Of a stretch of 64,000 bases of DNA, positions 47,737 through 58,179 are shown in pieces. Both the position numbers and the translations under genes were made by a program. Numbering within the stretch: the first letter of the stretch is position 1; every line of letters starts with the position of its first letter. The notes below the pieces were generated by a model, which worked only from the letters and a program-made list of their open reading frames with translations, was not told where the DNA came from and made no database searches. The stretch is from Pseudomonas sp. GOM7 (GTDB lineage: Bacteria; Pseudomonadota; Gammaproteobacteria; Pseudomonadales; Pseudomonadaceae), in assembly GCF_026723825.1 (NCBI RefSeq), contig NZ_CP113519.1:3286001-3350000 (forward strand), given 5' to 3'.

Positions 47737-49461
47737 TCAAGCCCCCTGGAGCAACTGGCTGAGCACCGCGCGCAGCTTGCCGGGCTTGACCGGCTTGTTC
47801 AGCAAGGGCACGCCCAGAACCTGCAGCTCACGCCGACAGGCATCGCTACGGTCGGCACTGATGACCAGTGCCGGAATCGGCTGAGCGAAACGCTCGCGCA
47901 ACTGCTCGATCACCTGCGAACCAAGCACACCATGATCGAGGTGGAAGTCGGCGACGATCACCTCCGGCGCCCTGCCCTGCAGCCGTTGCATGGCCTCGGA
48001 AAGATCGACAGCGGTGATCACCTCGCAGCCCCACTGCCCGAGCAAGGCCGCCATGCTATGCAGGATATCCACTTCATTGTCGATCACCAGCAGGCGCCGG
48101 CCTGGCAAGGGATTGCCGAGCAGCGCCTGCGCCGCTGGCTGCACCTGGCGCTGCGGCCGCTCATGGGCCAGCGGCACGCGAATGCTGAATACCGAACCAC
48201 GCCCCGGCTGCGAACGCACCTGTACCGGGTAGCCGAGCATGCGCGCGATGCGCTCGACGATGGCCAAGCCCAGACCAACCCCCTTGCGCTCAGCAGCGCG
48301 GCCGACCTCGAGCTGGTTGAACTCGAGGAAGATCTTGTCCAGTTGATCGGTGGCGATGCCCCGGCCGCTGTCCCACACCTGTATGTCGAGAAAGGCGCCG
48401 CGCCGCCGCGCGCCGAGCAGTACGCCGCCGCGCTCGGTGTAACGGCAGGCATTGCTGAGAAAATTGCGCAGGATGCGCGTCAGCAGGCGGAAGTCGGTAC
48501 GCACCGCACAGTCGGCGATGCGCACGCGTAGGCGCAGACCGCTGGCCACTGCCACCCCCTCGAACTCCGAGGCCAACGGCGCCAGCAGTTCTTCCAGGCG
48601 ATAGACGTCCACGTCCGGTTTGATCGCGGCCTGATCCAGCTTGGAGATGTCCAGCAGATCGGTGAGCAGGTCTTCCGCCCCCTCCAGCGCCAGGTGGCTG
48701 CGCTCCACCAGATTGTGCTCGGCGTTCGGCAGCTCGCGCTCGCGCAGGGTGGAGATCAGCAGGCGCGCGGCATTGAGCGGCTGCAGCAGGTCGTGGCTGG
48801 CGGCTGCCAGGTACTTGTCCTTACTGCGATTGGCCGCCTCGGCGGCATCGCGCGCCTCGCGCAGGGCCCGCTCGATGCGCTCGCGTTCGGCAATCTGCTG
48901 CTGCAGGTTGCGGTTGGATTCGAGCAGCTCGAAGGTGCGCGCCGCCACCCGTCGCTCCAGCTCGTCATTGAGTTGCTGCAGGCGCTGCTGGGCCTGCTTG
49001 CGCTCGGTGATATCGGCGACGAAGCCCTCGAACACGCCATCACCATCCGGTTTGAGCAGCAGGTTCATCAGCACGTCGATGGTGCTGCCATCGCGCCGCC
49101 GCAGGCGCGTCTCGTAACCCAGCAGTGCTTGCCCCTGGTTCAGCCGCTCACGGATCAGCGCCAGTTCGTCGAAGCCACCGACGAACAGGTGCCGGGCCAG
49201 GTCGCCCGGCGACCACAGCACCTGCTGCGGGTCGTCATAGCCGAGCATGCGCGCCATCGCCGGGTTGGCCGCCAGCACACCGTCCTGCAGGCTGGCCTGG
49301 ATGATGCCGTGCACGGCATGCTCGAACAGCCATTTGTAGCGGTTGCGCTCGGTTTCCAGCTCTTCCAGACGCGCCAGCAGCTCCGGGTAATGACTCTTGC
49401 GCGCCGACTGGCTGCCCAGGCCCAGCAGCCCGGCCAGGGCCTCGTCAGAGCGCCTCGCCAT
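47737..49461 (-). CDS. ercS: Hybrid sensor histidine kinase ErcS
   Basis: A 574-residue soluble kinase: a PAS domain (about 45-155, ending FVADITERKQ), a coiled coil, a HisKA domain with the phospho-accepting His (AAASHDLLQPLNAARLL), HATPase with DSGRGIATDQLDKIF and GVGLGLAIVERIA, and a C-terminal receiver domain (VIVADFHLDHG with its Asp). No membrane helix is seen. In P. aeruginosa ErcS (PA1992) belongs to the cascade that turns on ethanol oxidation and is encoded beside ercA, as here. The ATG at 49461 overlaps ercA by 17 bases and has GAGGTGG upstream. Confidence 0.9.
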   Translation of the reverse strand: MARRSDEALAGLLGLGSQSARKSHYPELLARLEELETERNRYKWLFEHAVHGIIQASLQDGVLAANPAMARMLGYDDPQQVLWSPGDLARHLFVGGFDELALIRERLNQGQALLGYETRLRRRDGSTIDVLMNLLLKPDGDGVFEGFVADITERKQAQQRLQQLNDELERRVAARTFELLESNRNLQQQIAERERIERALREARDAAEAANRSKDKYLAAASHDLLQPLNAARLLISTLRERELPNAEHNLVERSHLALEGAEDLLTDLLDISKLDQAAIKPDVDVYRLEELLAPLASEFEGVAVASGLRLRVRIADCAVRTDFRLLTRILRNFLSNACRYTERGGVLLGARRRGAFLDIQVWDSGRGIATDQLDKIFLEFNQLEVGRAAERKGVGLGLAIVERIARMLGYPVQVRSQPGRGSVFSIRVPLAHERPQRQVQPAAQALLGNPLPGRRLLVIDNEVDILHSMAALLGQWGCEVITAVDLSEAMQRLQGRAPEVIVADFHLDHGVLGSQVIEQLRERFAQPIPALVISADRSDACRRELQVLGVPLLNKPVKPGKLRAVLSQLLQGA

Positions 49462-50608
49462 AGACCACCTCGACATCGCGCTGGGTCGACTCGCGCGGGT
49501 TGGTGAGGATGCATGGGTCGTCCATGGCATGGCTGGAAAGGAAGGGAATATCCGAACTGCCGACGCCATGCAGGCCCAGGGTTTCACGGAAACCCACGGC
49601 ATGCTTGAAGGCGATCAGGTGTTCGACCAGGCGCTGGCGGATCTGCGCGTGAGCAAGGCCTCGGCAGTCGATGCCGAGGGTTTCGGCGATGACCTTGAAA
49701 CGCTCCGGCGCTGCGCTGTAGTTGAAGGCCACCACATGCTCGATCAACACCGCATTGCACAGGCCGTGCGGCAGGTCGAGGAAACCGCCCAGGCTGTGGC
49801 TCATGGCATGCACCGCGCCGAGAATGGCGTTGGAGAAAGCCAGGCCGGCCTGCATGCTGCCGAGCATGATCTTCTCGCGCAGGGCGATATCCTGCGGGTT
49901 GGCGATCATCTGCACCAGGTTGCCGTTGATCAGGCGCATGGCCTCCAGCGCGTGGGGGTCGGTGAGCGGGCCGTGGCCGGTGGAGACGAAGGCCTCGATG
50001 GCATGCACCATGGCGTCGATGCCGGTGCAGGCGCTGAGGAAGGGATCCATGCTCAGGGTGGTTTCCGGGTCGATCAGCGACACGTCCGGCACCACCGCCT
50101 TGCTGACGATGGAGAACTTCATCCGCTCCTGCTGGTTGGAGATGATCACGAACTGCGACACATCCGCCGAGGTGCCGGCAGTGGTGGGAATCAGAATCAA
50201 CGGCGGGCTGGGCACACGGATGGTGTCCACCCCCTCGAATTCGAGAATGCTGCGGCCATGGGCGACGACGATGCCGATACCCTTGGCGCAGTCCATGGGG
50301 CTGCCGCCGCCGACCGCGACTATGACGTTGCAGCCCTCGCTGCGATACAGCTCGGCGCCCTCCATCACCTCTTCCACACGCGGGTTGGGCGACACCTTGG
50401 TGTACAGGCAGTAGGCGATGCCCAGGGCCTGCAGGCTGGCCTCGACATCCCCGGCCCAGCCGGCGGCGACCACGCCGGGGTCGGAGACGATCAGCACCTT
50501 GCGGGCACCGAAGGTTCGGGCGTAGTTACCGACATTGTGTCGGGAGCCAGCGCCGAAAATGATCTCGGGGGAAACGAACTTACGCAGTTGCCTCAAATCG
50601 TGGCTCAT
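49445..50608 (-). CDS. ercA: Iron-containing alcohol dehydrogenase ErcA
   Basis: A 387-residue group III alcohol dehydrogenase. GGGSPMDCAKG binds the nucleotide, and the histidines in DAMVHAIEAFVSTGHGPLTDPHA and HAMSHSLGGFLDLPHG bind iron. In P. aeruginosa ErcA is needed for proper signalling to the ethanol oxidation genes, apparently in a regulatory role with ErcS. The gene order pqqH-ercA-ercS is kept here. It is 71 bases downstream of pqqH. Confidence 0.9.
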   Translation of the reverse strand: MSHDLRQLRKFVSPEIIFGAGSRHNVGNYARTFGARKVLIVSDPGVVAAGWAGDVEASLQALGIAYCLYTKVSPNPRVEEVMEGAELYRSEGCNVIVAVGGGSPMDCAKGIGIVVAHGRSILEFEGVDTIRVPSPPLILIPTTAGTSADVSQFVIISNQQERMKFSIVSKAVVPDVSLIDPETTLSMDPFLSACTGIDAMVHAIEAFVSTGHGPLTDPHALEAMRLINGNLVQMIANPQDIALREKIMLGSMQAGLAFSNAILGAVHAMSHSLGGFLDLPHGLCNAVLIEHVVAFNYSAAPERFKVIAETLGIDCRGLAHAQIRQRLVEHLIAFKHAVGFRETLGLHGVGSSDIPFLSSHAMDDPCILTNPRESTQRDVEVVYGEAL

Positions 50609-50679
50609 ACAACGGCCTGAATCTTGTTGTTATGGACTGACCATCAGCCTACTGCATTGCTCGGTTTATGCAATGCGAC

Positions 50680-52563
50680 CTAGGTCAGGCGCTGGTAGAA
50701 GTCATGCTCGGCACGCAGGGCTTCGGCCAGATGGGCGGCCTGGCGAAAGCCATGGCGCTCGCCGGGGAAGAGGAGGTATTCGACTGCCAGGCCGCGCTCG
50801 CGCAGGGCTTCGACCATCGACTCGGTCTGGCTCGGCACCACCACGGCGTCCAACCCACCCTGGAAGAAGATCACCGGCACCTGGATGCGCCCGGCCTGCA
50901 AAAGAGGCGTGCGGCGCCGGTAGCGCTCGGCATCCCGCTCGGGGTCGCCGATCAGCCAGTCCAGATAGTCGGCCTCGAACTTGTGAGTCGCCTCGCGCAG
51001 CGCCAGAGGATCACTGACGCCGTAGAGGCTGGCGCCACCGCGCAGAAATGGCAGTTCCACCAATGCCCGCAGCGCGCTGAAACCACCGGCACTGCCGCCG
51101 CGCACGAACACCCGCTGCGCGTCGATACGGCCGCTGGCAGCCAGCGCCTTGATGGCGGCGCCGATGTCCTCCACCTCCAGCTCGCCCCACTGCCCGGCCA
51201 GGCGCAGGCGATAGGCGCGGCCATAACCGCTGCTGCCCCGGTAGTTGAGATCGAGCACGGCGTAGCCGCGCAGCGTCCAGAAGGCGATGCGCGGGTCGAA
51301 CACCGGATAGCAGGCCGAAGTGGGCCCGCCATGCAGAAAGATCACCAGCGGCGGACATCCACCGGAAGAAACCGGGGCGTAGAAAAATCCATGGCAGTGC
51401 TCGCCCTGCCCCACTTCACAGCTCAAGGGCTCCGGCCGGGAAAGCTGTGCGCTGGGCAAGGGCTGTTCGCCACCGGCGCGTATATGCAGTGCGCCATCGC
51501 TGCGACCAATAGCGAGCACGGCCGGCAGGCGATCCGGCGCAGCAGCGATGCAGTAGAAATATTCGCTATCGGCAGCCAGGGAGCGGAAGCGGGTGAATTC
51601 TTCAGCCAGCCTCCGTTCGTAGGGTGCGCTGTGCGCACCGATTGTTTTGCCGTCGAGATCGCTGGTGCGCACGGCGCACCCTACCAGCACGCCGACACCC
51701 TGCTCGAACCGTGTCAGCAGCAGCTCGTCGTTCGCCAGCGGCAGATAGGTGCAGCCACCCAGTTGCCAGGGCGCCGGGGCATGATCGCCAGGCGCACCCA
51801 GGGGTTGTGCCTCGCTGTCGACACACCAGGGCTGCCACCAGCCGGCCTGGTCGCTCAGCACCCATAACTGTCCCTGGGCGTCGAAGCGTGGCTGCTGCAA
51901 GGAGCGATCCCCCGCCGCACCAGCCAGTATGCGGGCAGGCTCGCCGGACTCACGCAGGCACAGGCGCGTGGCGACCCAGGGCTGGTTCGGCCTGTCCCAT
52001 TCGATCCAGGCCAGGCGCTGACCTTGGGCATCGGCCACCGGCGCGGCATAGAAATCGGCGCCCTCGGCCAGTACCTCGCGCTTGCCGTTCAGACCGATAC
52101 GCACCAGGCGATGCACCACCGCGTCGCCTTCATGGCTTTCCTCCACCGCCAGCAGCGCTTGCCAGGCAGGCACGAAGGACAGGTCGCCATAACGGCAGTG
52201 AGCCGCATCGGTGATGGCGTAGGGTGCGCTGTGCGCACCGCCGTCCACCGCGAAATCGATGCGATAGACCTGCTGATCACGCTCATTGACGAACGCTACG
52301 CCCAGCTCCGTGGCGCAGCAGGCACCGCCACCGTATTCGTAGACCCGGCTGCGCACGGAAAACCCTGGCGGCGTCAGCTCATGTACGACGCCATCGCAGC
52401 AGAAGAACAGCCCGCAACGCGCCAGCCCGGGATCGAACGCCACCCACAGCACACCGCCATGGGCAACGTGCAACTCGGCGAAATCGGCGCTGGCGGCTGC
52501 GGCCTGCTCGGCACTCCAGATGCTGTCGGGATCGGTGCGCACGGCGCACCCTACGCCTTGCAT
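50680..52563 (-). CDS. pqqH: S9-family prolyl oligopeptidase-like protein PqqH, with palindromic repeats inside the gene
   Basis: A 627-residue protein: an N-terminal beta-propeller and a C-terminal alpha/beta hydrolase with Ser ([14 protein letters not shown]), Asp ([11 protein letters not shown]) and His (PGERHGF). It is the PA1990 equivalent in the pqq operon; its role in PQQ formation is not settled. Four 21-bp palindromes lie in the frame, adding VGCAVRT (residues 4-10 and again near 294-300) or GAHSAPY (near 109-115 and 309-315). The only start in good position, ATG 52563, lies in the 3' end of pqqE and directly precedes one repeat. All repeats are in the propeller part, none in the hydrolase domain. 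Confidence 0.88.
   Translation of the reverse strand: MQGVGCAVRTDPDSIWSAEQAAAASADFAELHVAHGGVLWVAFDPGLARCGLFFCCDGVVHELTPPGFSVRSRVYEYGGGACCATELGVAFVNERDQQVYRIDFAVDGGAHSAPYAITDAAHCRYGDLSFVPAWQALLAVEESHEGDAVVHRLVRIGLNGKREVLAEGADFYAAPVADAQGQRLAWIEWDRPNQPWVATRLCLRESGEPARILAGAAGDRSLQQPRFDAQGQLWVLSDQAGWWQPWCVDSEAQPLGAPGDHAPAPWQLGGCTYLPLANDELLLTRFEQGVGVLVGCAVRTSDLDGKTIGAHSAPYERRLAEEFTRFRSLAADSEYFYCIAAAPDRLPAVLAIGRSDGALHIRAGGEQPLPSAQLSRPEPLSCEVGQGEHCHGFFYAPVSSGGCPPLVIFLHGGPTSACYPVFDPRIAFWTLRGYAVLDLNYRGSSGYGRAYRLRLAGQWGELEVEDIGAAIKALAASGRIDAQRVFVRGGSAGGFSALRALVELPFLRGGASLYGVSDPLALREATHKFEADYLDWLIGDPERDAERYRRRTPLLQAGRIQVPVIFFQGGLDAVVVPSQTESMVEALRERGLAVEYLLFPGERHGFRQAAHLAEALRAEHDFYQRLT
51619..51639. repeat. 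21-bp palindromic repeat inside pqqH
   Basis: Plus-strand form GTAGGGTGCGC...GCGCACC. Read in the pqqH frame it gives GAHSAPY. It forms an inverted pair with the copy at 51664. Confidence 0.9.
51664..51684. repeat. 21-bp palindromic repeat inside pqqH, inverted partner
   Basis: Minus-strand form; in the pqqH frame it gives VGCAVRT. 24 bases separate it from its partner. Confidence 0.9.
52219..52239. repeat. 21-bp palindromic repeat inside pqqH, single
   Basis: Read in the pqqH frame it gives GAHSAPY after VDG, in a loop-like position between propeller strands. Confidence 0.9.
52534..52554. repeat. 21-bp palindromic repeat at the pqqE stop / pqqH start
   Basis: The repeat begins GTAG on the minus strand; TAG is the pqqE stop codon, while in the other frame the repeat encodes VGCAVRT, residues 4-10 of PqqH. 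Confidence 0.9.
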
Positions 52564-53705
52564 ATGATCCGCGAGGCCTTCTCGTTGCGGTACTGCAGGG
52601 CATCCAGGCCCAGCGGCGCCTCGTCGGCCTGCCGCCGCGCGGCGAGAATCACCTCATGGTGCGCCGACTTGCTGCACACCGGGTCGGCGTTGCTGGCGTC
52701 GCCGGTGAGCATGAAGGCCTGGCAGCGACAGCCGCCGAAATCCTTGTGCTTCTCGTCGCAGCTACGGCAGGGCTCGGGCATCCAGTCGTCGCCGCGAAAG
52801 CGGTTGAAGCCGAAGGAATGCCGCCATATATGTTCGAGGCTGTGCTCGCGCACGTTGGGAAATTGCACCGGCAACTGCCGCGCACTGTGGCAGGGCAGCG
52901 CCGTGCCGTCCGGGGTGATGTCGAGGAACAGGCTGCCCCAGCCGTTCATGCAGGCCTTGGGGCGTTCCTCGTAGTAATCCGGGGTGACAAAGATCAGCTT
53001 GCAGGGGTGCTTCTCGGCCGCCAGCTTGTCGCGCCACTGATTGGTGATGCGCTCGGCACGTTCGAGCTGCGCACGGGTCGGCAAGAGCCCGGCACGGTTG
53101 AGCTCGGCCCAGCCATAGAACTGGCAGGTGGCGAGTTCGACGAAGTCCGCCTCCAGCTCCAGGCACAGCTCGATGATGCGCTCGATATTGTCGATGTTGT
53201 GCCGATGGGTGACAAAGTTGAGCACCATCGGGTAGCCATGGGCCTTGACCGCACGGGCCATGGCCAGCTTCTGCGCGAAGGCCTTCTTCGAGCCGGCCAG
53301 CAGGTTATTCACCTCCTCGTCGGCGGCCTGGAAGCTGATCTGGATATGGTCCAGGCCGGCGTCGGCGAACTCGGCGATGCGCGCTTCGGTCAGACCGATG
53401 CCGGAGGTGATCAGGTTGGTGTAGTAACCCAGGCCACGCGCCGCTGTGATCAGCTCAGCCAGATCCTGGCGCACCAGCGGCTCGCCGCCGGAAAAGCCCA
53501 ACTGCGCCGCACCCAGCTCACGGGCCTGGCGAAACACCTCGATCCACTCGGCGGTGGACAGCTCCGCGCCCTGTTGAGCGAAGTCCAGCGGGTTGGAACA
53601 GTACGGGCATTGCAGCGGGCAGCGGTAGGTCAACTCGGCCAGCAGCCACAACGGCTGGCCGATTTGCACACCCGGCTTAGCGAAGCTCGATCCAGAACTG
53701 TGCAT
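52551..53705 (-). CDS. pqqE: PQQ biosynthesis radical SAM protein PqqE
   Basis: A 384-residue radical SAM/SPASM enzyme that forms the Glu-Tyr carbon-carbon link in PqqA. CPLQCPYC is the CxxxCxxC cluster site, FSGGEPLVR the SAM glycine motif and the C-terminal cysteines ([37 protein letters not shown]) hold the auxiliary clusters. ATG 53705 overlaps pqqD by 29 bases and has GAGGTGG upstream. Its stop codon is supplied by a palindromic repeat. Confidence 0.97.
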   Translation of the reverse strand: MHSSGSSFAKPGVQIGQPLWLLAELTYRCPLQCPYCSNPLDFAQQGAELSTAEWIEVFRQARELGAAQLGFSGGEPLVRQDLAELITAARGLGYYTNLITSGIGLTEARIAEFADAGLDHIQISFQAADEEVNNLLAGSKKAFAQKLAMARAVKAHGYPMVLNFVTHRHNIDNIERIIELCLELEADFVELATCQFYGWAELNRAGLLPTRAQLERAERITNQWRDKLAAEKHPCKLIFVTPDYYEERPKACMNGWGSLFLDITPDGTALPCHSARQLPVQFPNVREHSLEHIWRHSFGFNRFRGDDWMPEPCRSCDEKHKDFGGCRCQAFMLTGDASNADPVCSKSAHHEVILAARRQADEAPLGLDALQYRNEKASRIICKA

Positions 53706-53955
53706 GGGCCACCTCGATAAAGGCCAGGATGTCTTCGTCGATGCCCGGCACATCGGGGAAACGCTGCTGCAGGTTGGCGATGATCTCCCCCACCGAGCGC
53801 GTGCCGTCGACCTGCTGGAGAATCTCGCCGGCACTGTCGTTGAGTTTGATCATGCCCTCCGGGTAAAGCAGTACATGGCAGTCCTGAGCGGGCTCGAATT
53901 GCAGGCGGAAACCACGGCGAATGGCGGGCACGCTGGGCAGAAGGTTGGCAGTCAT
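53677..53955 (-). CDS. pqqD: PQQ biosynthesis peptide chaperone PqqD
   Basis: A 92-residue RiPP recognition element that binds the PqqA peptide and presents it to Pqq[38 protein letters not shown] and the winged-helix C-terminus match the family. Start at ATG 53955, just outside the repeat pair that separates it from pqqC. Confidence 0.96.
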   Translation of the reverse strand: MTANLLPSVPAIRRGFRLQFEPAQDCHVLLYPEGMIKLNDSAGEILQQVDGTRSVGEIIANLQQRFPDVPGIDEDILAFIEVAHAQFWIELR

Positions 53956-53978
53956 GGAACGGACTCCGTCATGGTGCT

Positions 53979-54033
53979 GGTGCGCACAGCGCACCCTACA
54001 AAAGGCTCAACCGTAGGGTGCGCCACGCGCACC
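53979..54033. repeat. Inverted pair of 21-bp palindromes between pqqD and pqqC
   Basis: Units at 53979-53999 and 54013-54033 in opposite orientation, 13 bases apart. They almost fill the intergenic space and can form a cruciform or long mRNA hairpin. Confidence 0.9.
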
Positions 54034-54046
54034 GACACATCGAGGT

Positions 54047-54799
54047 TCATAGCGCGATCCCCCGATGCCAGACGCGCTGCTCGGTCACCGTGTGATACGG
54101 CGGGCGCTGCAGTTCGTAGGCCATGCTCATGGCGTCGAGCATGCTCCACAGCACGTCCAGCTTGAATTGCAGGATCTGCAGCATGCGCTCCTGCGCCTCA
54201 CGGGTGCGGTAGTGCTCGAGGGTGATGCGCAGGCCATGCTCGGCATCCCGGCGCGCCTCCTTCAGGCGCTTGCGGAAATAGTCGTAGCCGGTGGCATCGA
54301 TCCACGGATAGTGCTGCGGCCAGGCATCCAGGCGCGACTGATGGATCTGCGGGGCGAACAACTCGGTCAGCGAGCTGCTGGCCGCTTCCTGCCAACTGGC
54401 GCGGCGGGCGAAGTTGACGTAGGCATCGACGGCGAAGCGCACGCCGGGCAATACCAGCTCCTGCGACAGCACCTGTTCACGGTCAAGACCGACCGCCTCG
54501 GCCAGGCGCAGCCAGGCTTCGATACCGCCCTCCTCGCCAGGCGCGCCATCGTGGTCGAGGATGCGCTGAATCCACTCGCGGCGGGTTTCGCGATCCGGGC
54601 AGTTGGCGAGAATCGCCGCATCCTTGAGCGGGATATTGACCTGGTAGTAGAAGCGGTTGGCCACCCAGCCCTGGATCTGCTCGCGGGTGGCACGGCCTTC
54701 GTACATAGCGCGATGGAAGGGGTGATGGATGTGGTACAGCGCACCCTTGGCACGCAGCGCCTGCTCGAACTCGGCAGGGGTCATGGCAGGTTGACTCAT
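54047..54799 (-). CDS. pqqC: Pyrroloquinoline-quinone synthase PqqC
   Basis: A 250-residue all-helical oxidase that performs the last ring closure and oxidation to [49 protein letters not shown] and [17 protein letters not shown] are the family's active-site stretches. ATG 54799 chosen; upstream codons lie in a repeat. Confidence 0.97.
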   Translation of the reverse strand: MSQPAMTPAEFEQALRAKGALYHIHHPFHRAMYEGRATREQIQGWVANRFYYQVNIPLKDAAILANCPDRETRREWIQRILDHDGAPGEEGGIEAWLRLAEAVGLDREQVLSQELVLPGVRFAVDAYVNFARRASWQEAASSSLTELFAPQIHQSRLDAWPQHYPWIDATGYDYFRKRLKEARRDAEHGLRITLEHYRTREAQERMLQILQFKLDVLWSMLDAMSMAYELQRPPYHTVTEQRVWHRGIAL

Positions 54800-54822
54800 C
54801 AGTATCTCCGATACGCGTTGCC

Positions 54823-54890
54823 GTAGGGTGCGCCGTGCGCACCAGCATTCTTCAAGATGCGCACGGCCTGCACGGCCGCGCACACCCTAC
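54823..54890. repeat. Palindrome plus degenerate partner between pqqC and pqqB
   Basis: A good unit at 54823-54843 faces a degenerate, longer one at about 54857-54890 (ending GCGCACACCCTAC) with an extra CGGCCTGCACGGCCG hairpin. It runs up to the pqqB stop. Confidence 0.8.
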
Positions 54891-55801
54891 AAAACGATGC
54901 TCATGCCATCGAATGCGACCTCGATGCCATGAGCGTCCAGTTCGGCGCGCTCGGGCGAGTCCAGGTCGAGAATCGGGTTGGTGTTGTTGATATGAATGAG
55001 GATCTTGCGCGCCGAAGGCAGGCCGTCGAGTACCTCGATCATGCCGCCTGGGCCGCTCTGGCACAGGTGGCCCATCTCGCTGCCGAGCTTGTCGCCCACC
55101 TCGCATACGCGCATTTCGTCATCACGCCAGAGGGTGCCGTCCACCAGCAGGCAATCGGCGCGGCGCATCCAGCTCAGCAGGTGCTCGTCCACCTGGCCGA
55201 GGCCGGGGGCGTAGAACAGGCTGCGGCCGCTGCGGCTGTCCTCGATGAACAGGCCGATGTTGTCGCCCGGATGCGGATTGCCGCGATGCGGCGAATACGG
55301 CGGCGCGCTGCTGCGCAAGGCGATGGCGGTGATGCTCAGCGCCGGGCAGGCGGGAATGGCGAAGGGTTTGGCGTCCAGCTCGATCAAGCGGTGCTGCAGG
55401 CCACCGTTCCAGTGGGCAAGCATGTTGAACAGCGGAAAGCCCGTGGTCAGATCCTGATGCACCATCTCGGTACACCAGACCTCATGGGGGCAGCCTTCGC
55501 GCAGGGTCAGAAGCCCGGTGCAATGGTCGATCTGGCTGTCAAGCAGGACGATGCCGGCAATCGCCGTGTCGCGCAGCTTGCGCGCCGGTTGCAGCGCCGG
55601 GAAGGCTTCGATCTGGGCGCGGATGTCCGGCGAGGCATTGCACAGGATCCACTGCTCGCCGTTATCGGAAATGGCGATGGACGATTGCGTGCGCGGCTGC
55701 GCGCGCAGGGTGCCAGCACGCACACCGCGGCAGTTGCGGCAGTTGCAGTTCCACTGGGGAAAGCCACCGCCAGCGGCGGAGCCGAGAATCTGGATATGCA
55801 T
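54887..55801 (-). CDS. pqqB: PQQ biosynthesis protein PqqB
   Basis: A 304-residue metallo-beta-lactamase-fold protein, an iron-dependent hydroxylase acting on the peptide-derived tyrosine. [18 protein letters not shown] is the N-terminal signature with its CxCxxC zinc knuckle, [15 protein letters not shown] the altered HxHxDH region and HINNTNPIL the C-terminal motif. Start at ATG 55801. Confidence 0.97.
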   Translation of the reverse strand: MHIQILGSAAGGGFPQWNCNCRNCRGVRAGTLRAQPRTQSSIAISDNGEQWILCNASPDIRAQIEAFPALQPARKLRDTAIAGIVLLDSQIDHCTGLLTLREGCPHEVWCTEMVHQDLTTGFPLFNMLAHWNGGLQHRLIELDAKPFAIPACPALSITAIALRSSAPPYSPHRGNPHPGDNIGLFIEDSRSGRSLFYAPGLGQVDEHLLSWMRRADCLLVDGTLWRDDEMRVCEVGDKLGSEMGHLCQSGPGGMIEVLDGLPSARKILIHINNTNPILDLDSPERAELDAHGIEVAFDGMSIVL

Positions 55802-55847
55802 GGGAGTCACCAGCGGGATGCCCCGGACGGGCCGGGGCCAGGGGCAA

Positions 55848-55919
55848 TCAGCGGTTGGCGAAATACATGGTCACTTCGAAGCCAATACGCAGATCGGTGT
55901 AGGCGGGTTTAGTCCACAT
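55848..55919 (-). CDS. pqqA: PQQ precursor peptide PqqA
   Basis: A 23-residue peptide, too short for usual ORF calling. It reads [20 protein letters not shown] plus ANR; Glu15 and Tyr19 are the residues cross-linked to make PQQ. The ribosome site AGAGGACC lies just before the ATG in a 16-base leader nearly identical to that of exaC. It begins the pqqABCDEH operon. Confidence 0.97.
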
Positions 55920-55987
55920 GGTGCGGTCCTCTTGTTATGGCGCCGGGGCATTCCGGCACCCTCATTAAGCCCCCGCCAGGCAAGAGG

Positions 55988-56003
55988 CCAAATGGTACTT
56001 TGG
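55988..56003. promoter_or_regulatory. Palindromic candidate operator upstream of pqqA
   Basis: CCAAA and TTTGG flank TGGTAC, 69 bases before the pqqA start. ATTTGGTA also occurs upstream of exaC. A regulator site is inferred. Confidence 0.4.
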
Positions 56004-56173
56004 GATGAGTCGGCACTGGCATTGGTAGGTGAATCCACTTAGTAGGAATGGATCGTGCCATGAAGGTTCCAGCAATTGCTCGGGCTGAAACATGTGCCAA
56101 TACAAAAGCGCCTAGAGGAATGTGGGTGGCGCATTCGCGATCATGGCCCGGTACAGGGTCAAAACCCATCACC

Positions 56174-56199
56174 AATAAAAAACGCGGCCGAAGCCGCGT
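56174..56199 (-). terminator. Terminator between exaC and pqqA
   Basis: ACGCGGC / GCCGCGT around CGAA, followed on the minus strand by six T. It should end the exaC transcript and give pqqA its own transcription unit. Confidence 0.85.
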
Positions 56200-56228
56200 C
56201 GCGATAAGGTTCTGCTGCCGCGCATCAG

Positions 56229-56296
56229 GTAGGGTGCGCTGCGCGCACCGAACGATCACCTGGGCACCAGCAAGCGGTGCGCACAGCGCACCCTAC
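56229..56296. repeat. Inverted pair of 21-bp palindromes between exaC and pqqA
   Basis: Units at 56229-56249 and 56276-56296, opposite orientation. With the terminator and a GCCGCACG/CGTGCGGC hairpin at 56310-56335 they fill the region between the exaC stop and the pqqA promoter. Confidence 0.9.
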
Positions 56297-56351
56297 GCCA
56301 GACATCAAAGCCGCACGCCGGAGCGAACGTGCGGCCTCGGGGGTCGATGAA

Positions 56352-57872
<1,521 letters not shown>

Positions 57873-58133
57873 GATGCGGTCCTCTCTTCTTGTCGGAGCC
57901 TGCAGCCGACGGGTGGAAGCAGGTCATGGTTCGATCTTAGAAAGCCCTCCGCGCCCTCGGTATGCGCCCATGGCACAGATCGCCTCGTCATTTGGTAGTA
58001 GAGCGGCGAGCAGTCTGGCGCGGGCCTTCAGCAGCGAGGTGCGAGGTCATGGAAGCTAAAGGCTAGACCGGCTCGCTCGACATTGCGTTCCCCGCCGAGA
58101 AAAAACGTCAGTGGCCGTTCAGGGTCATGAAAC
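57873..58133. promoter_or_regulatory. exaC upstream region; no exaB
   Basis: About 260 bases between the exaA terminator and exaC. It has no frame with a CxxCH haem motif, so exaB is absent. CATTTGGTAG lies at 57989-57998, 117 bases before the ATG; a related CTTGGTAG lies at 60071-60078, about 116 bases before exaA. This similar spacing suggests a shared activator site. Confidence 0.45.
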
Positions 58134-58163
58134 GACGATGACCGGACAGAGGCCGGCCATCGT
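58134..58163 (-). terminator. Terminator after exaA
   Basis: GACGATGACCGG / CCGGCCATCGTC imperfect stem 17 bases past the exaA stop, without a strong T run. Confidence 0.55.
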
Positions 58164-58179
58164 CTGCTGCATCAGCCCG

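Noticed and set aside
51619..56296. A CRISPR array formed by the repeated 21-mers
   Set aside because: Spacing is irregular, orientation alternates and copies lie in genes and between them; no cas genes are present.
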